This document shows positions 1-8,442 of a DNA stretch of 64,000 nucleotides, piece after piece. Both the position numbers and the translations under genes were made by a program. This stretch comes from Rhodococcoides fascians A25f (GTDB taxonomy: Bacteria; Actinomycetota; Actinomycetes; Mycobacteriales; Mycobacteriaceae): positions 558,001-622,000 of the forward strand of contig NZ_CP049744.1 of NCBI RefSeq assembly GCF_000760935.2. Direction: 5' to 3'. Position 1 is the first letter of the stretch. Each line of letters starts with the position of its first letter. A model generated the notes under the pieces. The model saw only the letters and a list, made by a program, of their open reading frames with translations, did not search any database and had not been told where the DNA came from.

Positions 1-716
1 TCGACGACGACTTCTGTGCCGGTGATGTACCGCGATGAATCCGACAGCAGGAACGCGACCGATTCTGCGATTTCTTCGGCGTCGGCGACGCGCCCCGCGG
101 GTACCGATTGCAGGCTTGTCTCCACGAAAGCCGTTGAGCCGGAATGCAGCAACGGTGTGTCGACCAGGCCCGGATGGATCGAATTGACTCGAACTCCGAA
201 CTCGGCGAATTCGAGTGCTCCTACCTTCGACAGGCCACGCACGCCCCATTTGCTGGCGCCGTAACCTGCCGCGAAGTAGCCGAGCATTCCGGCGATGGAC
301 GACACGTTGACGATCGAACCACCACCCCGTTTGAGAAGTGGCGCACAAGCTTTCATTCCATAGAACACCGAGCTCAGATTGATGTTCATGACGCGGTGCC
401 AGTCGTCGACGGTCGTGTCCTCGATGCCCGCTCGGTGACTGACACCGGCGTTGTTGACCAGTCCGTCGAGGTCACCATCCGATGACTCGATGGATTTCGC
501 CAGTGCCGTCCACGAGTCGGGTGCGGTGACATCTAGCTGGTAGAACTCTGCCCGACCGCCGGAATCGAGAATGTTCTTCACCACCGCTTCGCCTGTGGCC
601 TTCGAGATGTCGGTGACCCACACCTTGGCTCCCCGGGCCGCCAGCATTTCCGATTCGACTCGGCCCATGCCGCTGCCTGCGCCGGTCACCACTATCGTCT
701 TGTTCTCGAAGTTCAT
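1..716 (-). CDS. SDR-family NAD(P)-dependent oxidoreductase, 3' end cut by window edge
   Basis: This is a classical short-chain dehydrogenase/reductase that starts at the ATG read leftwards from 716 and runs off the left edge. About 238 residues are visible. They show the cofactor motif TGAGSGMG (residues 11-18), NNAG (88-91), a catalytic serine pair near 139-140 and YGASK (152-156), so the fold and active site look intact. The last visible residues, YITGTEVVV, are where SDRs normally approach their C-terminal glycine pair, so only some 10-20 residues are missing. It begins 11 bases after the transporter stop and is the fourth visible gene of the leftward operon. It probably oxidises or reduces a hydroxyl/keto group of the transported substrate. 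The substrate cannot be read from the sequence. Confidence 0.88.
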   Translation of the reverse strand, partial: MNFENKTIVVTGAGSGMGRVESEMLAARGAKVWVTDISKATGEAVVKNILDSGGRAEFYQLDVTAPDSWTALAKSIESSDGDLDGLVNNAGVSHRAGIEDTTVDDWHRVMNINLSSVFYGMKACAPLLKRGGGSIVNVSSIAGMLGYFAAGYGASKWGVRGLSKVGALEFAEFGVRVNSIHPGLVDTPLLHSGSTAFVETSLQSVPAGRVADAEEIAESVAFLLSDSSRYITGTEVVV

Positions 717-727
717 GCGAGGGCCTC

Positions 728-2059
728 TCACTCTGTTTTCAGTTCGGTCCCCTTCGTCTCGGTCACGAAGAAGACCGTGGCGAAGGTGATGACGGCGCAG
801 AAGACGAAGTAGCCGGCGGGTGCGAGCGGATTTCCGGTGAGTGAGATCAGGTACGTGGCGATGAAAGGTGCTGTGCCACCGAGCAACATGTTGGTGGTGT
901 TGTTGCCCAGGGCCAGGCCCGTGTACCGCACGGAGGTCTTGAGCATTTCCACGTAGGTCACGTACGAGGCACCGTTGACGACGGACACCGCGATGAACAA
1001 CACCGACTGCCCGACGACGGCCTGCCACAGCGTGCCGCCGGCCATCATCATGAACATCGGGACACCGAGAACGATGGCCGCGAAGCTACCCGCGAACAGG
1101 ACGGGCTTCCGCCCGTATCTGTCGGCCATGTAGCCCGAAACAGGCAGGGTGATCACTCCCAGAACCAACGCGAGCGAGGTCGAGAGAAATGCTGCTTGCG
1201 AGGTCTGGCCACCCTCGGTCCTGAGGTACGTAGCGGCGTAGACCGATGCGATGTAGTAGCCGCCGGTGATGAGCGCACCGAGCAGGATGATCTTCACGAC
1301 GCTGCCGCCCGAGGTGCTCAGTAGCTCCGAGATGGGGAGCTTCTTGGTCTCTCCCTTGTCCTCGAGCTCCTTGAACTCCGGGGTGTCGTCGAGACGGTTC
1401 CTGATCCAGATGCCGACGCCGCCGATCACGAGGCTGAGCAGGAACGGGATTCGCCATGCCCAGGAGAGGATCTGTTCGTCGGTGAACACGGAGTTCAGTG
1501 CCAGTGCGCACAGCGAGGCGAGCAACGATCCGATGTAGGTTCCGGTGTTGACCATCGACGTCTGGGTCGCACGCCACCGCGTCGGCGCGGACTCGGAGAC
1601 GAACGCGTTCGCCCCTCCGAGCTCACCACCGGCAGCGAATCCCTGTAGGCATCTGCACAGGACGAGAACCGAGGTGGCCCACACTCCCAGGGTGACGTAG
1701 GTCGGGAGTAGACCGATTCCGGCGGTTGCGATCACCATCAGCAGGATGGTCCAGGACAGCGCATTCTTGCGGCCGTACTTGTCGCCTATGTGTCCGAAGA
1801 AGATTCCGCCCGGAACGCGCAGGAAGAAGGCAACGGCGAACGCCGCGAACGTACCGAGAAGGGCGGCCGTCGGATCGTCGGACACGAAGAACAGCGCGGC
1901 GATGGTGGTGGCCATGTAGCCGTAGATGCCGAAGTCGTAGTACTCGACGATGGTTCCGACGACAGCGGCCCGGATCACTGTCAGGGGAGATTGTTTCGGG
2001 TTCGTACTGGGGGCTCGTGCATCCGACTCGGGCTGCACGGCGCGATCGTTCGTAGTCAT
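728..2059 (-). CDS. MFS transporter, metabolite:H+ symporter (MHS) type
   Basis: This is a 443-residue inner-membrane carrier with twelve hydrophobic segments. The N-terminal VEYYDFGIYG (about 38-47) is typical of the MHS branch (shikimate, alpha-ketoglutarate, proline/betaine carriers). The loop 2-3 signature GDKYGRKN (about 92-99) recurs in the second half as ADRYGRKP, as expected for a duplicated MFS fold. MHS carriers usually import organic acids with protons. The gene lies 24 bases downstream of the flavoprotein gene and 11 bases upstream of the partial SDR, so it is inside the operon and probably imports its substrate. The start is the ATG preceded by a GAGGA ribosome site. MHS proteins transport chemically diverse acids, so the substrate stays open. 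Confidence 0.88.
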   Translation of the reverse strand: MTTNDRAVQPESDARAPSTNPKQSPLTVIRAAVVGTIVEYYDFGIYGYMATTIAALFFVSDDPTAALLGTFAAFAVAFFLRVPGGIFFGHIGDKYGRKNALSWTILLMVIATAGIGLLPTYVTLGVWATSVLVLCRCLQGFAAGGELGGANAFVSESAPTRWRATQTSMVNTGTYIGSLLASLCALALNSVFTDEQILSWAWRIPFLLSLVIGGVGIWIRNRLDDTPEFKELEDKGETKKLPISELLSTSGGSVVKIILLGALITGGYYIASVYAATYLRTEGGQTSQAAFLSTSLALVLGVITLPVSGYMADRYGRKPVLFAGSFAAIVLGVPMFMMMAGGTLWQAVVGQSVLFIAVSVVNGASYVTYVEMLKTSVRYTGLALGNNTTNMLLGGTAPFIATYLISLTGNPLAPAGYFVFCAVITFATVFFVTETKGTELKTE

Positions 2060-2083
2060 CGGTGTCCTCGAGGTCGGTGGTGG

Positions 2084-3523
2084 TCAGGCCGTCAGTGGCT
2101 GTGCATCGACGGTGTGAAGGGCGGCGTTTCGACCGGCAATCCGGCCCATGGTGAGTGCATTGGCGACAGCGTTACCGCCACCGACGTACCGCTGCCCGAG
2201 AACTCCCGCTCCTGCCTCGCCGGCAGCGAACAGTCCGGGTACGCGGGTGCCGCGTGTTGTCAGCACGGCGGAATCGGAGTCGATCTCCAAACCTGCATGC
2301 GTGCATACCAATTCGGCGGGGAGGATTCGTGCGGCATAGAAGGGGGCGGTCTCGATGGGTTTGGGATTCGACGTACTGCCCTTGTTGGCGAGTGTCCGAT
2401 GGCGCAGAAAGTCAGGGTCCTCGCCGTGGGGCAGATGCGCGTTCCATCGCTCGACCGTGGAATCGAGGGCCGCGGCGGGCACTGCCATGAGTTCGGCCAG
2501 CTCCGCGAGGGAGGATGCGCGAAGTGTCCGGCCGGCGTCTGCCTCGTCCTCGATACGATCGGGTGCCCAATCGGCATACCCCGCAGGCAGATTCTGTCGA
2601 GCGTTGTCGTCGAAGATCATCCACGCGGAGCCACCCTGACCGTCGATGATTCCGGTCGAGACCGCGTACGAGGCGTCCTCGTCCATGAATCGACGTCCCG
2701 CGGCGTTCACGTGAATACGTGATTTCGGGGGAAATCCCGACTGCCAGTGGTGGTATCGCTGAAAGTAGACGGTGGGCAGCATGAGTCCCCACCCGTGACC
2801 TGCTATGGACGCGTCCACCGACGGCGCGTAGCGAAGGTGGTCACCGCGGCTGCCCTCGGCGGCAACAACGAAGAGAGCGGAGCCGGCCCGGTTGGCAGCT
2901 GGAAAATGAATATCGACCAGCTCGGGATCCCGGGCGAAACCGCCCGAGGCAACGACGACTGCCGCAGAACGGAGTTCGACATCATCGGCAACGACTCCCA
3001 CGACCCGATCGTTCTCGGTGAGTAGCGCTTGCACACGAGTGTCGAGAACGACCTCGATTCCGTGCCAGCGGCGTGCGGCGTCCAAAACCTGGACGAGGCC
3101 GTACCCCTGATCCTTCGGAACGTGACCCCTCCAGACGTCCTCGACACCCGCCTGGCTCAGGCCCGGTTGATGTGCGTTGCCGGAAGTCTTTGCGGGGATG
3201 TCCAATCCGAGTTCGATCAGCCACTCCAGAGTCGGTCCTGCCTGCTCGCAGAAGGTTCTGATCAGGCCGGGCTTGAGCATCCATTGATTGAGGTCCATGT
3301 AGTGCTGGAAGTACTTCTCTGCGCTGTCGTCGATTCCGAGGGCGCGTTGCACGCTTGTCGCTGCAGCGGTGAACAATCCGGCCGACAGTGCCGTCGATCC
3401 GCCCAGTTCCTTGCGCGCCTCGAAAAGAATGACGGACGCACCGTTTTCGGCTGCAGTGACTGCGGCGGCAAGCCCCGCGCCGCCACCGCCGATGACGATG
3501 ACGTCGTAGTCTGTGTCAGACAT
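2084..3523 (-). CDS. FAD-binding dehydrogenase (fumarate reductase / 3-ketosteroid dehydrogenase-like flavoprotein)
   Basis: This is a 479-residue FAD_binding_2 family protein. The dinucleotide motif IGGGGAGLAA is at residues 11-20, followed by FEARKELGGSTALSAG. Typical family blocks follow: VNAAGRRFMDE mid-protein, then THAGLEID and VPGLFAAGEAG near the C-terminus. Relatives insert or remove a carbon-carbon double bond next to a carbonyl, as in 3-ketosteroid-delta1-dehydrogenase, fumarate reductase and urocanate reductase. The preferred start is the internal ATG (MSDTDYD). It overlaps the upstream SDR by 8 bases, which suggests translational coupling. No heme-binding or signal sequence is seen, so it is probably a cytoplasmic dehydrogenase. 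With two SDRs and an acid symporter, a role in desaturating an alicyclic or keto substrate is likely but unproven. Confidence 0.82.
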   Translation of the reverse strand: MSDTDYDVIVIGGGGAGLAAAVTAAENGASVILFEARKELGGSTALSAGLFTAAATSVQRALGIDDSAEKYFQHYMDLNQWMLKPGLIRTFCEQAGPTLEWLIELGLDIPAKTSGNAHQPGLSQAGVEDVWRGHVPKDQGYGLVQVLDAARRWHGIEVVLDTRVQALLTENDRVVGVVADDVELRSAAVVVASGGFARDPELVDIHFPAANRAGSALFVVAAEGSRGDHLRYAPSVDASIAGHGWGLMLPTVYFQRYHHWQSGFPPKSRIHVNAAGRRFMDEDASYAVSTGIIDGQGGSAWMIFDDNARQNLPAGYADWAPDRIEDEADAGRTLRASSLAELAELMAVPAAALDSTVERWNAHLPHGEDPDFLRHRTLANKGSTSNPKPIETAPFYAARILPAELVCTHAGLEIDSDSAVLTTRGTRVPGLFAAGEAGAGVLGQRYVGGGNAVANALTMGRIAGRNAALHTVDAQPLTA

Positions 3524-4340
3524 GTCGCGACCCGCCGTCCACCGCAATGCTGTGGCCGGTGACGTAGCGAGCGCTGTCCGACAGTAGGAACAGGAGCGGC
3601 CCGAAGACTTCTTCCGGTGCGCCGAGTCGATGCAGGGGAACGGAATCGAGTGCTTTGGCCAGCGCTTCGGGATCTTCCTGTACCCACCGAGTCATCTCGG
3701 TGTCGATGTAGCCAGGTGCAATGGAGTTGACGCGAATGCCCACGTCTCCGAACTCGACGGCAAGGGATTCCGTCAGGTGGGCGACGGCCGCTTTGGACGT
3801 GCAGTAGGCACCGCGGCCCTTACGGACGCGAAGCGCGGATACCGAGGACATATTGACGATCGCGCCGCCTTCACGCATATGGCGACCTGCTGCTTGCGAA
3901 CCGAACAGAACGCCTTCGACGTTCACGCTGAGCGTGGCACCTATCTGCTCGGGGGTGATGTCCGCGGCGTACGCGAACGGGAAGATCCCCGCGTTGTTGA
4001 TCCAGAAGTCGATCCGCCCGAATTCGGCCAGAGCGGTTCGGGCGAGAGCCTCGTGATCATCGGCGACGGTGACGTCGGCTCGAGCGCCGATGATCGTTCC
4101 GGGTTGCTCGACCAGCGAGTCGGTGGCCAGCTCCGTGTTGAGTTGCTCCGCTGTTTCCTTCATTCGAGCGTCGTTGATGTCGGCACCGACTACGTGTACG
4201 CCGCGCGCCGCAAGTCCCTTGGCGAACACCGATCCCATTCCCTGAGCGGCCCCGGTGACAACAGCAACCTTGCCTGATAGTTCGGGGTAGACCGCAGTCA
4301 TCGTGCGAGCGACGACGCGTCCTGGATTGGGGTTGTTCAT
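3516..4340 (-). CDS. SDR-family oxidoreductase, first gene of the IclR-linked operon
   Basis: This is a 274-residue classical SDR. TGAAQGMG is at residues 29-36, NNAG at 115-118, the catalytic serine in NMSS at about 165-166, and YCTSK at 179-183. The C-terminal HSIAVDGGSRHV is a normal SDR ending. The chosen ATG is preceded by AGGAGAA at good spacing; in-frame codons further upstream would run into the operator region. It leads the leftward operon SDR, flavoprotein, MHS transporter, SDR and is transcribed divergently from the IclR regulator. A palindromic operator lies in the shared promoter region. The likely role is a first alcohol/ketone interconversion on the imported substrate; cofactor preference and substrate are unknown. 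Confidence 0.88.
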   Translation of the reverse strand: MNNPNPGRVVARTMTAVYPELSGKVAVVTGAAQGMGSVFAKGLAARGVHVVGADINDARMKETAEQLNTELATDSLVEQPGTIIGARADVTVADDHEALARTALAEFGRIDFWINNAGIFPFAYAADITPEQIGATLSVNVEGVLFGSQAAGRHMREGGAIVNMSSVSALRVRKGRGAYCTSKAAVAHLTESLAVEFGDVGIRVNSIAPGYIDTEMTRWVQEDPEALAKALDSVPLHRLGAPEEVFGPLLFLLSDSARYVTGHSIAVDGGSRHV

Positions 4341-4417
4341 GGTGTTCTCCTCGTGCGAAAGATCGTGATCGGGCCTGCGAAGCGGTCCGAGGGACTGCTT
4401 GCGACGATTCAGCTTGT

Positions 4418-4444
4418 GTGCGATAATCGCACGCAGTGTGCGAT
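4418..4444. promoter_or_regulatory. Palindromic operator between SDR operon and iclR-type gene (site A)
   Basis: A perfect inverted repeat, GTGCGATAATCGCAC, occupies 4418-4432. A third half-site, GTGCGAT, follows at 4438-4444, so the direct half-sites are exactly 20 bp (two helical turns) apart. It sits between divergent start codons at 4340 and 4497. IclR proteins bind such palindromes as tetramers, often near their own gene. The same layout recurs at 5673-5697, which supports real function. Confidence 0.72.
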
Positions 4445-4496
4445 TCACGTCGAACTGTAGGTGGTCCACCTCACACTCGTCAATAGGGGGCGCTTC

Positions 4497-5219
4497 ATGA
4501 CCGACACCGATCCACGCCGTATGGACGGCAGTCACTCCGTGGCCATCGATTCTGGGATGTCCAAAACGCTGCACCACGGCCTCGCCGTGCTCGAGCTACT
4601 GGCCGAACATCCGAATGGCTTGTCGATCACCGAGATCGCCGACGGAATCGGTGTGCACCGCACCGTCGCGCACCGGCTGGTTCGCACGCTCGAGGCTCAT
4701 CATCTGTGCCGGCGAGACGACTTCAAGCGCATTTCGCTCGGGGCCGGGCTGGTGGCGCTCGCCGAACCCGTCGAGCAAGATCTGCGAACCGTGGCGCGCC
4801 CCGTTCTCGAAGAACTGGCGGATCAGCTGGGAGCGACCGTCCATCTCGTCGTTCGCGAAAATCAGACGGAAGTAAGGGCTTTGATGGTTGTCGAGCCACG
4901 AGGCGCGAAGGTGCACGTTGCGTTCCGTGGGGGGCAGGTCGATCCGATCGACCGAGGATCTGCCGGCCTGGCAATGCTCGCGTCCTTGCCCCCGGTGGAT
5001 GGGGAACGTGCAGAAGTGACGAGGGCGCGAAGCGTCGGATATGCGGTCACCCACGGTGAAGTGATTCCATCGGTCGGCGGAGTGTCCGCCGTGGTGCCGG
5101 GTCGCCGCGGAGACGCCATGGCGAGTTTGGGTGCGTCGGTGTTCGAGATCGACGACGAAGAGGAACTCGGTGCGGCCGTCGTCGCTGCGGCGGCACGGTT
5201 GGGGCGTTTGCTTCGTTAG
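4497..5219 (+). CDS. IclR-family transcriptional regulator
   Basis: This is a 240-residue IclR-type protein. A winged helix-turn-helix at about residues 24-80 includes LSITEIADGIGVHRTVAHRL, and an effector-binding domain of about 150 residues follows (GATVHLVVRENQTEVR, GSAGLAMLASLP). The ATG at 4497 is preferred over an earlier one at 4461 because of the AGGGGGC ribosome site just upstream. IclR members usually sense small organic or aromatic acids and control a neighbouring catabolic operon. Here the divergent SDR/flavoprotein/transporter operon is the obvious target. The composite operator also lies in front of the SnoaL-like gene downstream, so that gene is probably a second target. Activator versus repressor mode cannot be read. 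Confidence 0.88.
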   Translation: MTDTDPRRMDGSHSVAIDSGMSKTLHHGLAVLELLAEHPNGLSITEIADGIGVHRTVAHRLVRTLEAHHLCRRDDFKRISLGAGLVALAEPVEQDLRTVARPVLEELADQLGATVHLVVRENQTEVRALMVVEPRGAKVHVAFRGGQVDPIDRGSAGLAMLASLPPVDGERAEVTRARSVGYAVTHGEVIPSVGGVSAVVPGRRGDAMASLGASVFEIDDEEELGAAVVAAAARLGRLLR

Positions 5220-5234
5220 CCGGTGGTTGAGGGT

Positions 5235-5260
5235 CGTGTCAGGCGTCGTCGCGTGACACG
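5235..5260. terminator. Hairpin between convergent iclR-type and SnoaL-like genes
   Basis: CGTGTCA at 5235-5241 pairs with TGACACG at 5254-5260, and an inner GCG/CGC pair closes a small loop. It overlaps the last codons of the SnoaL-like gene and follows the IclR stop at 5219 by about 15 bases. No T-tract follows, as is common in actinobacteria. It plausibly ends the rightward transcript. Confidence 0.4.
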
Positions 5261-5658
5261 GTCCTGTGCTGGATGCGCCACCGATCATTCACTCGTACAA
5301 CACGATCCCGGACCGACGTGAATCGGACGAGCCGGGTCTCGCCGCCACGCGGTGTTGCCATGATCTGGAGGTAGCAGTCGATTGTCAGTTCGTCGACGCT
5401 CACTAGATCGACGGCAATGTTCGTGATCACGTGCCGACGCCTCTCGTTCGCGTCGGCCGCGCTGTCGAAGAAGCGTTGGGCAAAGGCGGTCAGCTGGTCG
5501 CTACCGACCTCGGGTTCTGGGTAACTGGGTGAATCGAAGACGCCGTCTGCGGTGAATGTCTCTGCCCATTCCGTTGCGCGTCCGGAATCGATTGCGTGGC
5601 TTTGCCTGCCGTACAAAAGCTGGACCTCGGCAATGGTTCCCGCATCTGGATCGGGCAT
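5239..5658 (-). CDS. SnoaL/NTF2-like protein
   Basis: This is a 139-residue protein of the NTF2/SnoaL cone-fold superfamily, similar to small isomerases, hydratases and cyclases and to ring-hydroxylating dioxygenase beta subunits. Family-like features are the N-terminal helix EVQLLYGRQSHAIDSGRATE, then WAETFTADGVFDSP, and the C-terminal strand NDRWRIQHRTVSRDDA. No signal peptide or membrane segment is seen. It is transcribed leftwards towards the IclR gene, and its start is only 15 bases from a copy of the composite operator found upstream of the SDR operon. This places it in the same regulon. It could catalyse an isomerisation or hydration step there. Catalytic residues cannot be assigned safely in this family from sequence alone. 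Confidence 0.75.
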   Translation of the reverse strand: MPDPDAGTIAEVQLLYGRQSHAIDSGRATEWAETFTADGVFDSPSYPEPEVGSDQLTAFAQRFFDSAADANERRRHVITNIAVDLVSVDELTIDCYLQIMATPRGGETRLVRFTSVRDRVVRVNDRWRIQHRTVSRDDA

Positions 5659-5672
5659 CGGCGTCTCCTTCG

Positions 5673-5697
5673 GTGCGCTATTCGCACGGACAGTGCG
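5673..5697. promoter_or_regulatory. Palindromic operator upstream of SnoaL-like gene (site B)
   Basis: GTGCGCTATTCGCAC occupies 5673-5687 and differs from site A (4418-4432) at two of fifteen positions. A further GTGCG half-site follows at 5693-5697, again 20 bp from the first. The element ends 15 bases from the SnoaL-like start codon, where a bound regulator would sit on the promoter. The matching architecture at two loci flanking the IclR gene argues for one shared regulator. Confidence 0.68.
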
Positions 5698-5806
5698 TAT
5701 TGCCGATGACGTTACGTCCGGTCCGTCCGGCAGTCGAGCCAGGGGTCCACTCGGCGCAGCCGAAAATGAAGCGCGCGAGTCACGCCACGTCTGACATCAT
5801 CGTGCT

Positions 5807-6604
5807 GTGAAGATCATCTCGATCAATGCATGGGGCGGCGCCATGTACGACGAACTCGTGGGATGGCTGAAATCCGTTGATGCCGAGATCATTTGCCTTC
5901 AGGAAGTCACGCGAACGCCGAATCGATCGGGCTGGGCAACGTTCGCCGACGGTGAGCGCACTCTGCCGCAGCGGCTCGATCTGTTCGGCGACGTGTCCGC
6001 CGCATTGCCCGGATACACCCCGTATTTCGTCGCCAACGACGCCGGACCTGTCACCGACGCCGACGGCGTGGAACTGAGACAGGACTTCGGGATTGCGACC
6101 TGGGTACGTGAGGACTGTCCCGTCGTCGGACTCGACGCGCGGTTCGTGCACTCACGGTTCGTCGATCACACGGAGTGGAACGTGGACGACCGGCCACGAG
6201 CCGCGTTGACGGTGACCGTTCGCGATCGCGTCGCCGACAGGTTCGTCTCCGTCATCCAACTACACGGTCTGCGTGATCCAGCAGGCAAGGACGACAGTCC
6301 CATTCGGCTGGAGCAGGCCCAGAAGATGGTGGAGGTCGTCGAACATGTCCGGCCGTCGAGCGACGTCATCGTGCTCTGCGGCGACCTGAATCTGCTGCCG
6401 TCGAGCACGACATTCACACTGCTGGCCGAGCACCGAATGACCGACCTGGTGGGAGAAGCCGACACGCGAGCGTCCAGTTATACGAAACGAATTCGAAGCG
6501 CCAGCTATCTGTTGGTGTCCGATCCGACTGCAGTTCGAAGCTTCGAGATCGTCGCGAAACCAGAGGTGTCCGACCACCGAGCACTTGCCTTGGATCTCGC
6601 ATAG
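5807..6604 (+). CDS. Endonuclease/exonuclease/phosphatase (EEP) family protein
   Basis: This is a 265-residue EEP-fold protein. It opens with MKIISINAWGG, where the asparagine is the usual metal-site residue. ICLQEV (about residues 28-33) supplies the metal-binding glutamate, VLCGDLNLLPSS the central aspartate/asparagine pair, and SDHRAL near the C-terminus the catalytic aspartate-histidine pair. The family includes sphingomyelinases, DNases and inositol phosphatases. No signal peptide is visible, so a cytoplasmic phosphodiesterase or phosphatase is most likely. The start is a GTG with no clear ribosome site upstream, so a leaderless transcript is possible. It appears monocistronic and converges on the Dabb gene. 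The substrate is unknown. Confidence 0.8.
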   Translation: MKIISINAWGGAMYDELVGWLKSVDAEIICLQEVTRTPNRSGWATFADGERTLPQRLDLFGDVSAALPGYTPYFVANDAGPVTDADGVELRQDFGIATWVREDCPVVGLDARFVHSRFVDHTEWNVDDRPRAALTVTVRDRVADRFVSVIQLHGLRDPAGKDDSPIRLEQAQKMVEVVEHVRPSSDVIVLCGDLNLLPSSTTFTLLAEHRMTDLVGEADTRASSYTKRIRSASYLLVSDPTAVRSFEIVAKPEVSDHRALALDLA

Positions 6605-6635
6605 CGGGAGATGTAGATCCGGAGGCTCGGCTCGC

Positions 6636-6941
6636 TCACATTTCGAACTGCACTCGAGCAATGTGGTCACAGACCTCGGCGATTCGGGCACGGTGAACAT
6701 TGTGTTCGGCGTCGAGGTCGTAGACGCGGTAGCTGTCGGCGTCGAGCCAGTCGTTGGTGATAGCGAAGCTCCAACCGCCCTCGCGCAGTGCGAGATCGAT
6801 GCCGCTGTGGTGCATGAGCAGGCCGGGCAGGTTCAACGCCGCGATTCCGGCGAGACCGTCCCGAAGTTGTGCCGCATCTGCGTCGGCCTGCTCGGAATCG
6901 GTCGAGGCACGGAGGCGTCCGACAACCACGTTGCGAATCAT
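6636..6941 (-). CDS. Dabb-family (stress-responsive A/B barrel) protein
   Basis: This is a 101-residue dimeric alpha/beta-barrel protein. The sequence starts MIRNVVVGRLRAS, has the middle strand GWSFAITNDWLDADSYRVY and ends ARVQFEM, the usual length and layout for the Dabb domain. An upstream in-frame extension to 7109 has poor coding character, so the ATG at 6941 is chosen. Some Dabb proteins are cyclases, such as olivetolic acid cyclase, or heme-related enzymes; most have no known function. It is convergent with the EEP gene and divergent from the P450 gene. No partner or substrate is indicated. Confidence 0.75.
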   Translation of the reverse strand: MIRNVVVGRLRASTDSEQADADAAQLRDGLAGIAALNLPGLLMHHSGIDLALREGGWSFAITNDWLDADSYRVYDLDAEHNVHRARIAEVCDHIARVQFEM

Positions 6942-7058
6942 GGTTTCCAGTATCGCCGAAATACTCTCTCCGATCCTCCTTGCGCCGCTCGACCCGCGAT
7001 TAAGCTGGCCGAAGCAGCCGAGTGGCGGCAGGAGTGATTGTCGAGGAGCCGTGATGAC

Positions 7059-8435
7059 GTGAGCTCGGTGTTCGCGCAGCGCTCCAGTTACATTCGGCAG
7101 GGGATTCACTTCGAGGGTGGGGCGCTGCCCCTGTCTGCCGAATTCGGGGTCTCAGGGGCCATCGAACACAAGTTGACCCGTGACCATCTTTTCATCGGCG
7201 ACGGCACCTCGGATTTCATCGGCACGTGGCGGGGCAGTCGCGTGCAGTTGTATGCGCTGTCCCGGCGGGCGATCGACGCGATAGTCAATCCCAAGGTCGC
7301 GGGCGTTCACATCGACCGAGATACTGCGGCGCGTCATTCGTTCGGACAGCTGAGCCCCGAGGCCGTCACTTTCGCGTCGTCGACGCGAGCCGATTTCAAG
7401 GAACGCAAGAGAAACCTCGTGGTGGCAACCGGTTCGAGCGACGCGCTCGAGGTCACCGTGCGTGCGTTGGACCGCCATCTACCGGTCAACTCCGGTGAAA
7501 TCGGTCTCGATCTGCGTCCGGTCGTCACGGTGTGTGTCCGGGAGGCAGTGGCCGAGGCTGTGTGGGGTGAGGCAGCGTTCGCGCCGGTCCGGTACGTCGA
7601 CCGGGAGGGACGCGAGTGCAGCCTCCCGTTCGCGGAGGCGCTGTACGAGAACTTTCTGCGGTTGCGGAAGTTCGCGAACACCTACGCGATGAGGGTCGAG
7701 CCGAGGCTGCAGCACCTGCCGTTGACGCGCGAGCAACGCCTGATGCGTGCGAACACACGCGCGCTGCAGCAGCACATGCTGCAGATGTCGGCTCACCTAC
7801 CGGATTCGACCGTCGCGGGTCACCTCGCGCGGCTGCACAGTGACTCCGGGTTCTCCACCGGCGTCATCCGTGACGACACCGCGACGTCGTTCGTGGCCGC
7901 CGTGGATACCACCCGTACCGCGGTGCTCGCGACCTTGAAACACGTACTGGCCCCAGTGAATTCGATCTGGAAGACCCAAGTCGGCGCGGTTGCCCCAGAA
8001 TCTGCTGGCGCATCGGCGGTGGTGCGGGCGTGCGTGATGGAGGCACTGCGGGTCGACACACCAGGATCGGTCTTCAACGGCCGAGTCACGGAGGATTTCG
8101 ATCTGAAGGTCGGTGACCGCGTGGTGCGGCTTCATCGAAACACGCTGATAATGCCGAACATTCATGCAGTTCATGCCCTGAGTGGGCCCACGTTCGATCC
8201 GGCACGGCTACTGAACGCGCATGGTGCAGTTGTCGATTCGGCAAAGGTGATGCCGTTCGGCAAGGGTCCGAGGTCGTGCCCGGGGAAGTCGTTCGCGTTG
8301 TCGATGATCGCCGTTTTCGTCACCGCATTCTTGCGTGCGTACCCGGACGCTCAGGTCGACCCGACGCAGTACGACAATCGATATCCGATCCATACGGCAT
8401 CCGAACACGGCCTGTACGTCGAACTTCGCATCTGA
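7059..8435 (+). CDS. Divergent cytochrome P450
   Basis: This is a cytochrome P450 of about 458 residues. The heme-binding loop [10 protein letters not shown] has the thiolate cysteine near residue 407. The I-helix has [12 protein letters not shown] in place of the usual AGxDTT, and the K-helix ExxR is present as VMEALRVD. It therefore has the catalytic hallmarks but otherwise diverges strongly from common actinobacterial CYP families. The proposed start is the GTG at 7059, with GAGGAG ten bases upstream; TTG at 7038 is an alternative. No ferredoxin or reductase gene is adjacent, so electrons must come from elsewhere. The substrate is unknown. It converges on the small membrane-protein gene with a 7-base gap. 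Confidence 0.82.
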   Translation: MSSVFAQRSSYIRQGIHFEGGALPLSAEFGVSGAIEHKLTRDHLFIGDGTSDFIGTWRGSRVQLYALSRRAIDAIVNPKVAGVHIDRDTAARHSFGQLSPEAVTFASSTRADFKERKRNLVVATGSSDALEVTVRALDRHLPVNSGEIGLDLRPVVTVCVREAVAEAVWGEAAFAPVRYVDREGRECSLPFAEALYENFLRLRKFANTYAMRVEPRLQHLPLTREQRLMRANTRALQQHMLQMSAHLPDSTVAGHLARLHSDSGFSTGVIRDDTATSFVAAVDTTRTAVLATLKHVLAPVNSIWKTQVGAVAPESAGASAVVRACVMEALRVDTPGSVFNGRVTEDFDLKVGDRVVRLHRNTLIMPNIHAVHALSGPTFDPARLLNAHGAVVDSAKVMPFGKGPRSCPGKSFALSMIAVFVTAFLRAYPDAQVDPTQYDNRYPIHTASEHGLYVELRI

Positions 8436-8442
8436 CCAGGCA

